Source of the DNA: Antilocapra americana
Lineage: Eukaryota > Chordata > Mammalia > Artiodactyla > Antilocapridae
Length of the DNA: 64,000 nt
Assembly: GCA_007570785.1 (NCBI GenBank)
Contig: ML660777.1
Coordinates: 2,915,817 to 2,979,816 of the forward strand
Reading direction: 5' to 3'
Position numbers and translations under genes: made by a program. Below, piece after piece: positions 43,973-55,591 of this stretch (its first letter is position 1; each line of letters begins with the position of its first letter). The notes below the pieces were generated by a model. The model saw nothing but the letters and a program-made list of their open reading frames with translations. It made no database searches and was not told the DNA's origin.

Positions 43973-45770
43973 TCTGTTGTTCTTGAGATTGCTTCCTAGT
44001 ATAGTATTTCAGATTCTTTTGTTGACTATGATGGCTACTCCATTTCTTCTAAGGGTTTCTTGCCCACAGTAGTTGATATATTGGTCATCTAAGTTAAAAT
44101 TCACTCATTCCATTCCATTTTAGTTCTCTGATTCCTAAAATATTGATGTTCACTCTTGCCATCTCCTATTTCACAACTTCCAATTTGTCTTGATTCATGG
44201 ACCTAACATGCCAGGTTCCTATGCAATATTGCTCTTTACAGCATCGGACCTTGCTTCTATCACCAGTCACATCCACAACTGGGTGTCGTTTTTGCTTTGG
44301 CTCTGTCTCTTCATTCTTTCTGGAATTATTTCTCCACTGATCTCCAGAAGCATCTTGGGCACCTACTGACCTGGGGAGTTCATCTTTCAGTGTCCTATCT
44401 TTTTGCCTTTTCATACTGTTCATGGGGTTTTCAAGGCAAGACTACTGAGGTGGTTTCCCATTCCCTTCGTCAGTGGACTACATTTTGTCAGAACTCTCCA
44501 CCATGACCTGTCTATCTCGGGTGGTCCTACATGGCATGCTCATAGGTTCACTGAGTTAGACAAGGTTGTGGTCCATGTGATCAGATTGGTTCATTTTCTA
44601 TGATTGTGGTTTTCAGTCTGTCTGCCCTCTGAAGGAGAAGGATAAGAGGCTTATGGAAGCTTCCTGATGGCAGAGACTGGCTGAGGGGGAAAGTGGGTCT
44701 TGTTTTGACAGGGAGGGCCATGCTCAATACATCTTTAATCCTCTTTTCTGTTGATGGGCGGGACTGTGTTCCCTCCCTGTTGTTTGACCCCGAGGCCAAA
44801 CTATGTTGGAACTAATGAAGATAATGGCAACCTCCTTCAAAAAGTCCCATGTACACACTGCTGCATTCAATGCCTCCAACTCTGCAGCAGGTCACCCCTG
44901 ACCCATGTCTCTGCCAGAGACTCCTGGACACTCACTGGCAAGACTGGGTCAATCTCTTGTGGGGTTACTGCTCCTTTCTCCTGGGTTCTGGCATGCACAA
45001 GGTTTTGTTTGGGCCCTTCAAGAGTTTGTTTCCCAGTGCTGTGTAAGTTCTGGTGGCTCTATAGTGGGGTTAGTGGTGACCTCCTCCAAGAGGCCTTATG
45101 CCATGCCCAGGTCTACTGCACCCAGAACCCCTGCCCCTGAAGCAGTCCACTGTTGACCCATACCTCCACAGGAGACATTCAAACACAGTTCTGTCTCAGT
45201 CTCTGTGGGATCTCTGGGTCCTGGTGTGCACAAGGTTTATTTGAGTCCTCTGAGCAACTCTGGTGGGAATGGGGTTTGGTTCTAAACGTGGTTTTCTCCT
45301 CCTACCATCTTGCTGGGCTTTTCCTTTGCCCTTGGACATGGGGTATCTCCTCAAAATCGCTCCAGTGCACACAGCCACCACTCCAGTGGTAGTAGCTGCT
45401 GCTCCAGTGCAAGAGCATTCCCTTTTCTCCACCCTCTCTCCACCATTTATTGATTATAGACTTTTTAACGATGGCCATTCTGACCAGTGTGAGGTGAAAT
45501 CTCATTGTGATTTTGATTTGCATTTTTCTAATATTGAGCAATGTTGAGCATCTTTTCAAGTGTTTGTTAGCCATCTGTATGTCTTCTCTGGAGAAATATC
45601 TGTTTAGGTCTTTCACCCACTTTTTGATTGGATTGTTTATTTTTCTGGTATTGAGCTGTATGAGCTGCTTGTATATTTTGGAAATTAATCCTTTGTCAGT
45701 TACTTCACTTGCTATTATTTTCTCCCATTCTAAGGGTTGTGTTTTCATCTTGCTTATAGTTTCCATTACT

Positions 45771-46238
45771 TTGTCAACAAAGGTCCATCTAGTCAAGGTT
45801 ATGGTTTTTCCAGTGGTCACATATGGATGTGAGAGTTGGATTATAAAGAAAGCTGAGCACCAAAGAATTGATGCTTTTGAGTATAGTGTTGGAGAAGACT
45901 CTTGAGAGTTCCTTGGACTGCAAGGAGATAGAACCAGTCCATCCTAAAGGAGATAAGTCCTGAGTGTTCATTGGAAGGATTGATGTTGAAGCTGAAACTC
46001 CAATCCTTTGGACCCCTGAGGCGAAGAGCTGACTCATTGGAAAAGACCCTGATGCTGGGAAACATTGAGGGCAGGAGAAGTGGACAACAGAGGATGAGAT
46101 GGCTGGATGGCATCACCGACTTGATGGACATGGGTTTGGGTGGACTCGAGGAGTTGGTGATGGACAGGGAGGCCTGGCAATGCTGCGATTCATGGGGTTG
46201 CAAAGAGTTAGACACTACTGAGTGACTGAACTGAACTG
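45771..46238 (+). mobile_element. BovB 3' end, sense, nested in the L1, with target-site duplication
   Basis: TATGGATGTGAGAGTTGGATTATAAAGAAAGCTGAGC, GCAAGGAGATAGAACCAGTCC, ending GAGTGACTGAACTGAACTG. Flanks ATAGTTTCCATTACT (45756-45770) and ATAGTTTCCATTGCT (46239-46253), 14 of 15 identical; the duplicated bases are L1 sequence. Confidence 0.95.
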
Positions 46239-46538
46239 ATAGTTTCCATTGCTGTGCAAAAGCTTTTAAGTTTAATCAGGTCCCACTTGTTTACTTTTGT
46301 TTTTATTTCCATTATTCTTTGAGGTGGGTCATAGAGGATCCTGCTTTGATTTATGTCATCAAGTGTTCTATCTATGCTTTCCTCTGAGTTTTATAGTTGC
46401 TGGTCTTACATCTAGGTCTTCAATACATTTTGAGTTTATCTTTGTATATGGTATTTGGAAGTGTTCTAATTTCATTCTTTTACATGTAGCTGTCCAGTTT
46501 TCCCAACACCATTTATTGAAGAGGCTGTCTTTGGCCCA

Positions 46539-49300
46539 TTATATATTCTTGCCTCCTTTGCCAAAAATAAGGTACCCATAGGTGCATGGTTTTATTTCTG
46601 GGCTTTCTATCTTGTTCCATTGGTCTATATTTCTGTTTTTGTTCCAGTAAAATATGATCTTGATGACTGTAGCTTTGTAGTATAATCTGAAGTGAGGAAG
46701 GTTGATTCCTCCAGCTCCATTCTTCTTTCTCAAGACAGCTTTGGCTATTCAGTGTCTTTTGTTTCCATATGAATTGTGAATTTCTTTTGTTCTAGTTCTG
46801 TGAGAAAAGCAAAAGGCAATTTGATAGGGATTGCATTAAATCTGTAGATTGCATTTGGTAGTACAGTAATTTTCACAATGTTGATTCTTCTTACCCAGGA
46901 ACATGGAATATCTCTCCACCTGTTTATGTCATCTTTGATTTCTTTCATCAGTATCATAATTTTTGGTGTACAGTTCTTTTGTCTCCTTAGGTAAGTTTAC
47001 TCCTAGATATTTAATTCTTTTTGTTACAGTGGTTAATGGTGTTGATTCCTTAATTTCTGTTTCTGATTTTTCATTGTTAGTATGTAGATATGCAAGTGAT
47101 TTCTGTGTATTGATTTCATATCCTGCAACTTTGCTAAACTCATTGATTAGCTCTAGTAATTTTCTGATAGTATCTTGAGGGTTTTCTGTATACAATATCA
47201 TGAAGTCTGCAAACAGTGAGAGCTTTACTTCTTTTCTGATCTGGATTCTTTTTATTTCTTTTCCTTCTCTGATTGCTAGGACTTCCAGAACTATGTTGAA
47301 TAATAGTGGTGAAAGTGGCCACTCTTGTCTTGTTCCTAATCTTAAGGGGAGTGCTTTCAGTTTTTCACCATTGAGAATAATGCTTGCTGTAGGCTTATCA
47401 TATATGGCCTTTACTATGTTGAGTTAGGTTCTTTCTATGCCTTTATTTTGAAAACTTTTAATCATAAATGGGTGCTGAATTTTGTCAAGGCTTTTTCTGC
47501 ATTTATTGAGATGATCATATGCTTTTTATCATTCACTATGCTAATATGGTATATCACATTGATTTGTATATATTGAAGAATACTTGCATCTCTGGAATAA
47601 AACCAACTTGATCATGGTGTGGGAAGTTTTTAATGTGTTGTTGAATTCTGTTTGCTAAAATTTTGTTGAGGATTTTTGCATCTATGTTCATCAGTAATAT
47701 TGGCCTCTAGTTTTCTTTGTGTGTGTGTGTGTGTGTGTCATCTTCATCTGGTTTTGGTATCAGGGTGATGGTAGTCTTGTAGAATGAGTTTGGAAGTACT
47801 CCTTCCTCTGCAATTTTTTGAAAGAGTTTTGGAAGGATAGGCATTAACTCTTCTCTAAATGTTTGATAGAATTCTCCTGTGATGCCATCTGGTCCTGGGC
47901 TTTTGTTTTTTGGGAGATTTTTGATCACAGCTTCAATTTCAGTGCTTGTAACTGGGTTGTTCATAATTTCTGTTTCTTCCTGGTTCAGTCTTGGAAGATT
48001 GAACTTTTCTAGGAATCTGTCCATTTCTTCCAGCTATCCATTTTAATGCCATATAGTTGTTCATATTAATCTCTTATAATCCTTTGTATTTCTGCATTGT
48101 CTGTTGCAACCTCTCCTTTTCCATTTCTAATTTTGTTGATTTGATCCTTTTCTCTGTTTTTCTTTATGAGTCTGGCTAAAAGTTTGTCAATTTTGTTTAT
48201 CTTCTCAAAGAACCAGCCTTTAGTTTTATTAATCTTTACGATTGTTTCATTATTCCTTTTTCATTTATTTCTGTTCTGATATTTATGATTTATTTCCTTC
48301 TGTTAATTTTTGTTGTTGTTCTCCTTTTTCCAGTTGTTTTAGGTGTAAAATTAGGTTGTCTCTTCAATGTATGTCTTGTTCCCTGAGGTAGGATTGTATT
48401 ACCAGAAACTTCCCTCTTAGAACTGCTTTTGCTGCATCCCATAGGTTTAGAGTTGTTGTGTTTACATTGACATTTATTTCTAGATTTTTTTTCATTTCTT
48501 CAGTAATCTGTTGGTTATTTAGAAATGTATTGTTTAATCTCCATGTGTTTGTGTATTTTACCAGTTTTTCCTTGTAATTGATATCTATGCTCATATCACT
48601 GTGGTTGAAAAAGATGCCTGATACAATTCCAATTTTCTTAAGTTTACTGAGGTTTGATTTGTGACCCAAGATATGGTCAATCCTCAAGAATGTTCCATTT
48701 TCATTTGAGAAGAAGGTGTATTTTTCTGCATTTGGATAGAATGTCCTGAAGCTATCAATGAGATCCATCTCATCTAATGTATCATTTAAGACTTGTGCTT
48801 CCTGATTAATTTTCTGTTTTGATGATCTGTCCATTGGTGTGAGTGGGGTATTAAAGTCTCCTACTATTATTGTGTTACTGTCAACTTCTCCTTTTATGTC
48901 TGTTAGTGTTTGTCTTATGTATTAAGGTGCTTCTATGTTGGGTACATAGATATTTACAGTTTTATGTCTTCCTTTTGGAATGATCCCTCGATCATTATGT
49001 AGTGTCCTTTCTTATCTCTTTTAATATTATTTAAGGTATATTTTATCTGATATGAAGATTGCTACTCCAGCTTTCCTTTACTTTCCTTTTGCATGAAATA
49101 TATTTTTCCATCATTTTACTTTCAGTTTATATGTGTCTTTAGGTCCAAAGGGGGTTTCTTGTAAACTGCATATATATGGGTCTTGTTTTTTATTCATTCA
49201 GCCAGTCTGTGTGTTTTGGTTGGAGCAGTTAATCTGTTTGCATTTAAAGTAATTATTGATATGTATGTTTCTATTGCCATTTTCTTAATTGTTTGGGGTT
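46539..49300 (-). pseudogene. L1 ORF2p remnants (endonuclease and reverse transcriptase)
   Basis: In coding order on the minus strand: endonuclease C-terminal part (48364-48834: …LIDSFRTFYPNAEKYTFFS…RIDHILGHKSNL…), RT N-terminal part (47707-48024: [26 protein letters not shown]; with a CA microsatellite expansion at 47718-47738 reading THTHTH), RT active-site region (about 47201, reading [12 protein letters not shown]), and downstream coding (46929-47201, 46539-46733: [14 protein letters not shown]). The usual FADD catalytic motif reads FADF. Stops and frameshifts separate the pieces. Confidence 0.88.
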
Positions 49301-49337
49301 TGATTTTGTAGATCTTTTTTTCTCTTGTATTTCTTGA

Positions 49338-49928
49338 CTACATAAGTCCCTTTAACATTTGTTGTAAAGCTGGTTTGGTGGTACCAAATTCTCTTAACTT
49401 TTGCTTGTCTGAAAAGTTTTTTATTTCTCCATCAATTTTGAATGAGATCCTTGCTGGGTAGAGTAACATTTGTTGTAGATTTTTCCCTTTCAGTACTTTA
49501 AATATATCCTGCTGTTCCCTTCCAGCCTGCAAAGTTTCTGCTGAAAGATCAGCTGTTAAATGTATGGGGTTTCCCTTGTATATTACTTGTTGTCTTTCCC
49601 TTGCTGATGTTAATATTCTTTCTTTGTGCTTAATTTTTATTACTTTGATTAGTATGTGTCTTGGCATGTTTCTCCTTGAGTGTATCCTGTCTGGGACTCT
49701 TTGTACCCCTTGGACTTGATTGACTACTTCCTTTTCCATGTTGGGGAAATTTTCAATTATAATATCTTCAAAGATGTTCTCATACCCTTTCTTTTTCTCT
49801 TCTTCTTCTGGGACCCTTATAATTAGAATATTGGTGAGTTTGATATTGTCCCAGAGATCTCTGAAACTATCCTCAATTCTTTTCATTCTTTTTACTTTAT
49901 TCTGCTCTTCAGAAATTATTTCCACCAT
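49338..49928 (-). pseudogene. L1 ORF1p, C-terminal two thirds
   Basis: 196-aa minus-strand frame matching L1 ORF1p: end of the coiled coil (RIEDSFRDLWDNIKLTNI), the RRM (IIRVPEEEEKKKGYENIFEDI, IENFP) and the C-terminal nucleic-acid-binding domain (RHILIKVIKIKHKERIL, YKGNPIHLTADLSAETLQAG, LLYPARISFKIDGEI, FGTTKPALQQMLKGL), ending at its natural stop. The upstream coiled-coil coding to about 50060 carries stops. ORF1p is a trimeric RNA chaperone in the L1 RNP. This copy is the best preserved coding piece in the window, but it cannot be expressed intact. Confidence 0.9.
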
Positions 49929-50930
49929 TTTATCTTTCAGCTCACTGATTTGTTCTTCTGCTTCAGATATTGTGCTATTGATTCCTTCTAGAGTATTTTT
50001 TAATTTCAGTAAATGTGTTTTTTGTCTCTATATGTTTATTCTTTAATTCTTCCATGTTTTGTTAATTGATTCTTACATTTTCTTCATTCTGTTTTCAAGG
50101 TTTTTTATCTTTACTATTATTATTCTGAATTCTTTTTCAGGTAGTTTGCCTATTTCCTCCTCATTTATTTGGATTTCTGTGTTTCTAATTTGCTTATTCA
50201 TTTGTGCAGTATTTCTTTGCCTTTTCATTATTTTTTTTTTAAAATTTGCTGTGTTTGAGATCTTTTTTTTCTAGGCTTCAAGTTTGAATTCTTTCTTCCT
50301 TTTGGTTTCTGACTTCCTAAGGTTGGTTCAGTGGTTTGTGTAACCTTCGTTTAGGGTGAGATTTATGCTGAGTTTTTTGCATTTTTCCTCCAATGGGCAA
50401 GACTGGGTGAGATGGTATTCTTGTCCGTTGAGGATTGGGTTTGTATATTTGTTTTGTTTGTTGTTTGGATGAGACGTCTTGCACAGGGTGCTACTGGTGG
50501 TTGGGTGATGTGAGGTCTTGTATTCAAGTGGTTTCCTTTGTGGGAGTTCTCACTGTTTGATAATCCATAGGCATAGTTCTCTGGTAGTCTATGGTCTTGG
50601 AGTCAGTGCTCCCACTCCGAAGGCTCAGGGCTTGGCCTCTGGTCAGGAATGAAGATTCCACAGGTGGTTTGTTATGGCATTAAGTGAGGTTAAAACATCG
50701 AAAAACAAGAAACCAAAGATAAATCCCAGACAAATGGCAGTTACAATATCAGGCAAATAATAATGAAAATAATGGAATATATACATATACATCCATAAGC
50801 AAAATCAAAACAGCCCAACAAAAATCAAGTACAATAGATTGACCCAACAAACAAAGGAAATCAAAAATTATGTCTACCAGTTAAGTACAAAACTAACTAA
50901 AGCCCAAGTTGGTAAACAAAACTAAAACAA

Positions 50931-51368
50931 AAAAAAATTCATTTGAATCAGTTCTACTCAGGTGGACGGAACTGGAGCCTATTATCCAGAGTGAAGTAAG
51001 CCAGAAGGAAAAACAACAATACAGTATACTAACGCATATATATGGAATTTAGAAAGATGGTAACGAGAACCCAACATGCGAGACAGCAAAAGGAACGCAG
51101 ATGTATAGAACAGACTTGTGGACTCTGTGGATGAGGGCAAGAGTGGGATGATATGGGAGAATGGCATTGAAACATGTTAATTATCATATGTCTAATCAAT
51201 CGCCAGCCCAGGACTGATGCTCGGGGCTGGTGCACCGAGATTTCCCGGGGGAAGGGAGGAGGGAGGGAGGAGAGAGGGGGGTTCTGGAGGGGGAGCATAT
51301 GTAAACCCATGGCAATATCATGTCATTGTATGGCAAAACTAGTAAAAAAAAAAAAAAGAAAAAAAAAA
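50931..51368 (+). mobile_element. L1 3' end, sense, nested in the older antisense L1
   Basis: TTCATTTGAATCAGTTCTACTCAGGTGGACGG through GGGGGGTTCTGGAGGGGGAGCATATGTAAACCC to a long A-rich tail. Nearly identical to the 3' end of the L1 at 20591-22506, so it belongs to the same young ruminant subfamily. Flanks AAACTAAAACAA (50918-50930) and AAACTAAAGCAA (after the tail) form the target duplication. Confidence 0.92.
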
Positions 51369-53511
51369 AAAACTAAAGCAAGGTGCCAGTTGGGGAATAA
51401 AACATGAAAACAAAATTAACAAATAAGTTGAGAGGAAAGGAAAGAAAGAAAACAAAGAAAGAATAGATATGCAAAGTTAAATAAAGGTAGATAAAGAAGA
51501 TTTATATACATTAAAGATTAACTGCAAGGAGAAAAGAACAGTAAGAAAGCAAAGGAATAAATGTAGAATAAACAATAATAGGCTTAAAAATTAAAATTAA
51601 AGAAAGAGAAAAAAAAAGTGAAGAAGAAAGAAAAAAAATAAAAAGGAAAACTCCATAGAACCTCAAAAGCCCAACATAGAGGCAGAGGTTAATAACAATA
51701 ATAAAAAGTGTGATTAAAAAAAAAAATCTCAAAAGCTTAATTAGATTTCATAGTGCCAATAAATTGGCAACTACAACCAGGGGGTGGGTAGAAGGAAAAA
51801 TGAAGAAAAAAAAAAAGAAAGAAACTTCAGAACAAGTCAAAACATAAGAATAATAAATGTTTTTCTTGACTCACTGCTGTCAGGGTCCTTTTCCTCGCTG
51901 GGAGTAATAGTCCACCTCACCTCCCTAGGATGCCCTCCAACACTTTGCTGGTCTCTGGACCTGCTGTGGGGGCAACTCAGATTCTAATCTGGCCCTACTC
52001 CTGTGTGTTCTTGCCTCCAATGTCCACAGCTATCAGAACTAGTGCGTTTTCTTTTGTGGGAGCTCTTGATGTCCTTTTATGTATTCTGTAGACACAGAGT
52101 CTGCCTCGTTGATCATGTGAATTTAATCTGCAGCTTACACAGCTGGTGGGAAGGTTTTGGGTCTTCTTCCTTAGCCACACTGCCTATGGGTTTCAACTGT
52201 GGTTTTATTTCCACCTCTGCATGTAGGTCACTCACTGGGGTTTGCCCCTGAGGCTGCCTTGGAAGACTTGTGTCTGCCCCAGTGAGGGCCAGGTGCGGAG
52301 ATGGTGCAGTTGCTTGAGTTGCAAGGGTTTTGGAAGCACCAGGGACTCAGGGGAGTTGGCGGTTAGGGCAGCAGGAAATAATGTGCTCTAGAAGGGTATG
52401 GCAAAGAGTATTGGCCCATACACTCCAGTATTCTTGCCTGGAGAACTCTCCTGACAGAGAACCCTGGCAGGCCACAGTCCACAAGGCTGAACACAACTGA
52501 AACAACCTGAAGTGCATAGTCACAAGAATTTTTTTTTTTTTTTTTTTTTTGGCCTGTGGCAGCTCTGCCCCAGGCTTGAGTGTGAAGGTGGTGCAGCTGC
52601 TTGGGTCGCAGGTTACCCTGGCGGGGCCAAATGTGCAGGGATACGGACTGCCTCCACCCCAGGAGTTGCGGCCCTATCAGAGTCTTCTTTGAGCCTCTGG
52701 TAGCTGGTGATCAGAAGGCCTCTTTGGCTAGTTTTTCTCTGTAGCTCTGCCTGTTCAGGTGCTTAGAGAGCGCCCTTGCCTGGGGCCCTTCTCTGTTGTT
52801 CAGCATGTCAGGCATTTAGAGGAACTGCCCTGGCTGGGGTCCTACTCTGTAGTTCCCTGTGTCAGGTGCTTGACAGGCCAGCCTCTCCATTGTTCAGCTG
52901 CCTGTGCTGGCATGTGGGAAAAGAGGTTATGCTGATGGCTCCACCGCCTACGTATGACTCAGCAGTACTACCTTGCTTCCATGGCTGCCTGGCTTTCCTC
53001 CACAGGGATTTCCCACCACTTTCTCTTCCCTCCCATTCCCTTAGTCAGCAGCAGGCCCTCACCCTGGCATTGCTCTGCAATCCTTAAGCTCCAGCTCCCA
53101 GACACTGCGCCTTCTAGGACCCGCATCCCTGTCCAGGGTACGTATGGCTGCGGCAGGGACTGTCTGATTCTCATTCCACTTAGACTGTCACAGATCAGCT
53201 GTTTCACTCTCAGCCTTCAGTGTTTCTCCTCTGACTCAGACAATTGCCCCACTGTGGGGATCAGACCCCTGCTTCAGTTCCCCCATCTGTCAAGGGCAGG
53301 CCCAGTCCTAGTAACCGTCCTGCTTTTCCCCCTAGTTCCTTCATCCTACCAAGTTTTGTGAGGTTCTATATATTCTTTTCTGCTGGTCAGGTACTCCTGT
53401 CTGCACTCAGCTTGATGTTCTGCATGTACTTCTCTGTCTGAAGGTGTATTCCTGATGTATCTGTGGAGAGAGACATACTCTATATCCATCTACTTCTCCA
53501 CCATCTTCTTC
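51369..53511 (-). mobile_element. 5' UTR of the full-length L1
   Basis: Continues the antisense L1 beyond the nested L1 3' end: an A-rich section (51370-51840), then a G+C-richer region 51890-53511 with L1 5'-UTR phrases such as (reverse complement) TACTCCTGTCTGCACTCAGC, ATATAGAACCTCACAAAAC and GTCTCTCTCCACAGATACATCAGG near the right edge. The short frames on both strands (103, 135 and 79 aa) are not genes. The L1 internal promoter would lie here in the living element. Confidence 0.75.
52399..52500 (+). mobile_element. Bov-tA SINE fragment inside the L1 5' UTR
   Basis: CATACACTCCAGTATTCTTGCCTGGAGAACTCTCCTGACAGAGAACCCTGGCAGGCCACAGTCC…AACACAACTGAAACAACCTGAAG. Only the middle and 3' part are present. 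A T-run at about 52528-52550 follows. Confidence 0.8.
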
Positions 53512-53634
53512 TTAAACTCTTATCCTCTTAAAGATATATTTTTTAATGTCCATTGCTATATTTTAAAATATTTTGTTTTCCTATAGTTCAATTTTCTATT
53601 GATTTTCTCCATCTTGACATTCTCCATCTTGTCA

Positions 53635-54299
53635 GTTCAGTTCAGTTCAGTTCAATTCAGTTCAGTTCAATTGCTCAGTCATGTCCAACTCTTTGTGTCC
53701 AGCACACCACACCTCCCTGTCCATCACCAACTCCTGGAGTTTACTTAAACTCATGTCCATCAAGTTGGTGATGCCATCCAACCATCGCATCCTCTGTTGT
53801 CCCCTTCTCCTCCCACCTTCTATCTTTCCCAGCATCAGGGTCTTTTCAAATGAGTCAGTTCTTCCCATCAGGTGGCCAAAGCACTGGAGTTTCAGCTTCA
53901 ACATCAGTCCTTTCAATAAATATTCAGAACTGATTTCCTTTAGGATGGACTGATTGGATCTCCTTGCAGTCCAAGGGACCCTCAAGAGTCTTCTCCAACA
54001 CCACAGTTCAAAAGCATCAATTATTCAGTGCTCAGCTTTCTTTATAGTCCAACTTTCATGTCCATACATGACTACTGGAAAAACCATAGCCATGACTACA
54101 TGGACCTTTGTTGGCAAAGTAATGTCTCTTCTTTTGAATATGCTGTCTATGTTGGTCATAACTTTCCTTCTAAGGAGTCTTTTAATTTCATGGCTGCAGT
54201 CACCATCTGCAGTGGTTTTGGAACCCAAAAAAATAAAGTCTGCCACTGGTTCCAGTGTTTCCCATCCATGCCATGAAGTGATGGGACCAGATGCCATGA
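53635..54299 (-). mobile_element. BovB 3' part, antisense, with perfect target-site duplication
   Basis: (GTTCAGTTCA)n at the left edge, then CTCAGTCATGTCCAACTC, GATGCCATCCAACCATCGCATCC, CCCAGCATCAGGGTCTTTTCAAATGAGTC, GCTTTCTTTATAGTCCAACTTTCATGTCC and AGTGATGGGACCAGATGCCATGA at its truncated 5' end. The flank TCCATCTTGTCA is identical at 53623-53634 and 54300-54311. The insertion lies just beyond the right end of the full-length L1. Confidence 0.95.
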
Positions 54300-54311
54300 T
54301 CCATCTTGTCA

Positions 54312-55590
54312 CAGCCTCGTAATCTTGCATTGAATACACTAACCAATTATTTTAATGTTTTAAAATGATAACTCTGGATATCTATGTCTCTTATGGAACT
54401 TGTTTTTGTGATGGTCTTTTCCTCCTGTTTTTGGTCAGTTATTCTTGTGGTATGCTTCATCAATTTTTGATTTAGTGACAGATAATTTGTATAAAATATA
54501 CCCTATATATATTGAAACTCTTGTTGCATTATTTTGTTCATAGAGAATGAAATTTTGCTTTCAGGAAAGCTATTAGAGTAGGAGCAAGTCATATAGGATT
54601 CAAAACTGGATTTCACTCTTTTGTGAGGGCTAGTCTGTTTCTAGTTGGATGTTTTTCTTATAGTGTGGACTTTTCAGGCTCCAAACTGGAAGCTAGGATA
54701 TGCTTGATTGCTCTTAAGATATAGTTTTTGTTTTTATGGTACCTCAAGATTGCCAGACTCTCAGCTCATCTTGCTAATTCTTACCTACCACATTCTGCTT
54801 TTCCCCTTAGCCTCTCTAACACAATGTGCTAAAAAATGCCTTAAAGAGTTAGGTATTTTAAGTTGATAGTTCCAATGGGGGCTCTTTCCAGTTTGTTCTC
54901 CTTTGTTTCAGGGTCCTAACTGTTGAAGCCTTGGCTTCCTTGGTTTCTCTTCAATGGTATCAAGCAGACATGATATATTGACCTGTAATGAGTTACACCA
55001 ACACCACAAGTTAAATAACTCTGCAGAAATGTTTATTTTTCAGCTTCCAAAATCTTTATTTTCCTAGAACTGGACACAATTAACTCTTTAAAGAAGGCCA
55101 TTCCTCAATATCTTAAACCTTGTAATTTCAGACTCTTTTAACAAGGTTTAAATTATTTATAAATATGAATATGCATTTAAAAAAGGGAAACAAAGTTAAA
55201 AAGATTTTGCCAACATGTTTATTCAATATTAACAGAACTACATAAAATTAAATACTGTATATAACATATGAGTTTTAATATTGCAGAATTATAACCCCCT
55301 ATAAGGTATGTCATGTAACAAGCTACTCTGCTTCTCTATCTTAAGCAACATGAAGTATTTTAAATGATAGATCACACCAATAACATTTCACTATCTATTG
55401 AAATCAGCTTAAGAGACAATTGTCTTATTGGATATACATAAAAGAAAAAAGAAATAGCACTTCAATCTCTACCTTGAAAATAATCAGGGTAATTAATTAA
55501 TCAAATTTCAAAACATCAGCTATTGGTCACAGGCAACTTTTTCCTAAGCAATTTTATGGAAAATTTTGATGTTGGTCAGAAGAAAACACA
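54312..55590. other. Unique sequence
   Basis: A+T-rich with nothing recognised. The 122-aa frame at 53954-54322 is BovB. Confidence 0.4.
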
Positions 55591-55591
55591 G

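Larger units (their letters stand above)
41423..45402 (-). mobile_element. Near-full-length BovB (RTE) LINE, antisense, nested in the L1
   Basis: Begins with (TTCAG)n at 41424, then the 3' region, an RT domain and an endonuclease domain further right, and a 5' UTR-like region ending about 45402 (CACACAGCCACCACTCCAG). About 4.0 kb, so close to complete. The L1 text breaks off at CACCAACATTGGAAG and resumes at CAGTGCAAGAGCATTCCC, implying a ~9-base duplication (CATTGGAAG/CAGTGCAAG). The coding region is broken into several frames, so the element is inactive. BovB is the RTE family known for horizontal transfer between reptiles and ruminants. Confidence 0.9.
40664..53511 (-). mobile_element. Full-length antisense L1 with four nested insertions
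   Basis: One antisense L1 can be followed from its 3' UTR (CTTTTTCATTGAAGGATAATTGCTTCACAGAATTTTGTTG, about 40668) through ORF2 (to about 49300), ORF1 (49338 to about 50060) and a 5' UTR whose first bases lie at about 53511 (reverse complement GAAGAAGATGGTGGAGAAGTAG). Flanks are TTAAACTCTTACTCTCT (40647-) and TTAAACTCTTATCCTCT (53512-53528), 15 of 17 identical. It is interrupted at 41423-45402 (BovB), 45771-46238 (BovB), 50931-51368 (L1 3' end) and about 52399-52500 (SINE piece). Removing these leaves roughly 7.5 kb, the size of a complete ruminant L1. Frameshifts, stops and a changed RT motif show it is dead. Confidence 0.9.

Noticed and set aside
44751..45547. Several overlapping frames of 65-129 aa at the 5' end of the large BovB
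   Set aside because: They read the non-coding strand of the BovB 5' UTR.
49720..50046. 108-aa hydrophobic sense frame resembling a membrane protein
   Set aside because: It is the complement of L1 ORF1 coiled-coil coding. The apparent membrane segments come from poly-Lys/Glu codons read backwards.
52776..53361. 103- and 135-aa sense frames in a G+C-richer stretch that looked like a gene
   Set aside because: The sequence is continuous with the L1 5' UTR and ends exactly at the L1 target-site duplication.
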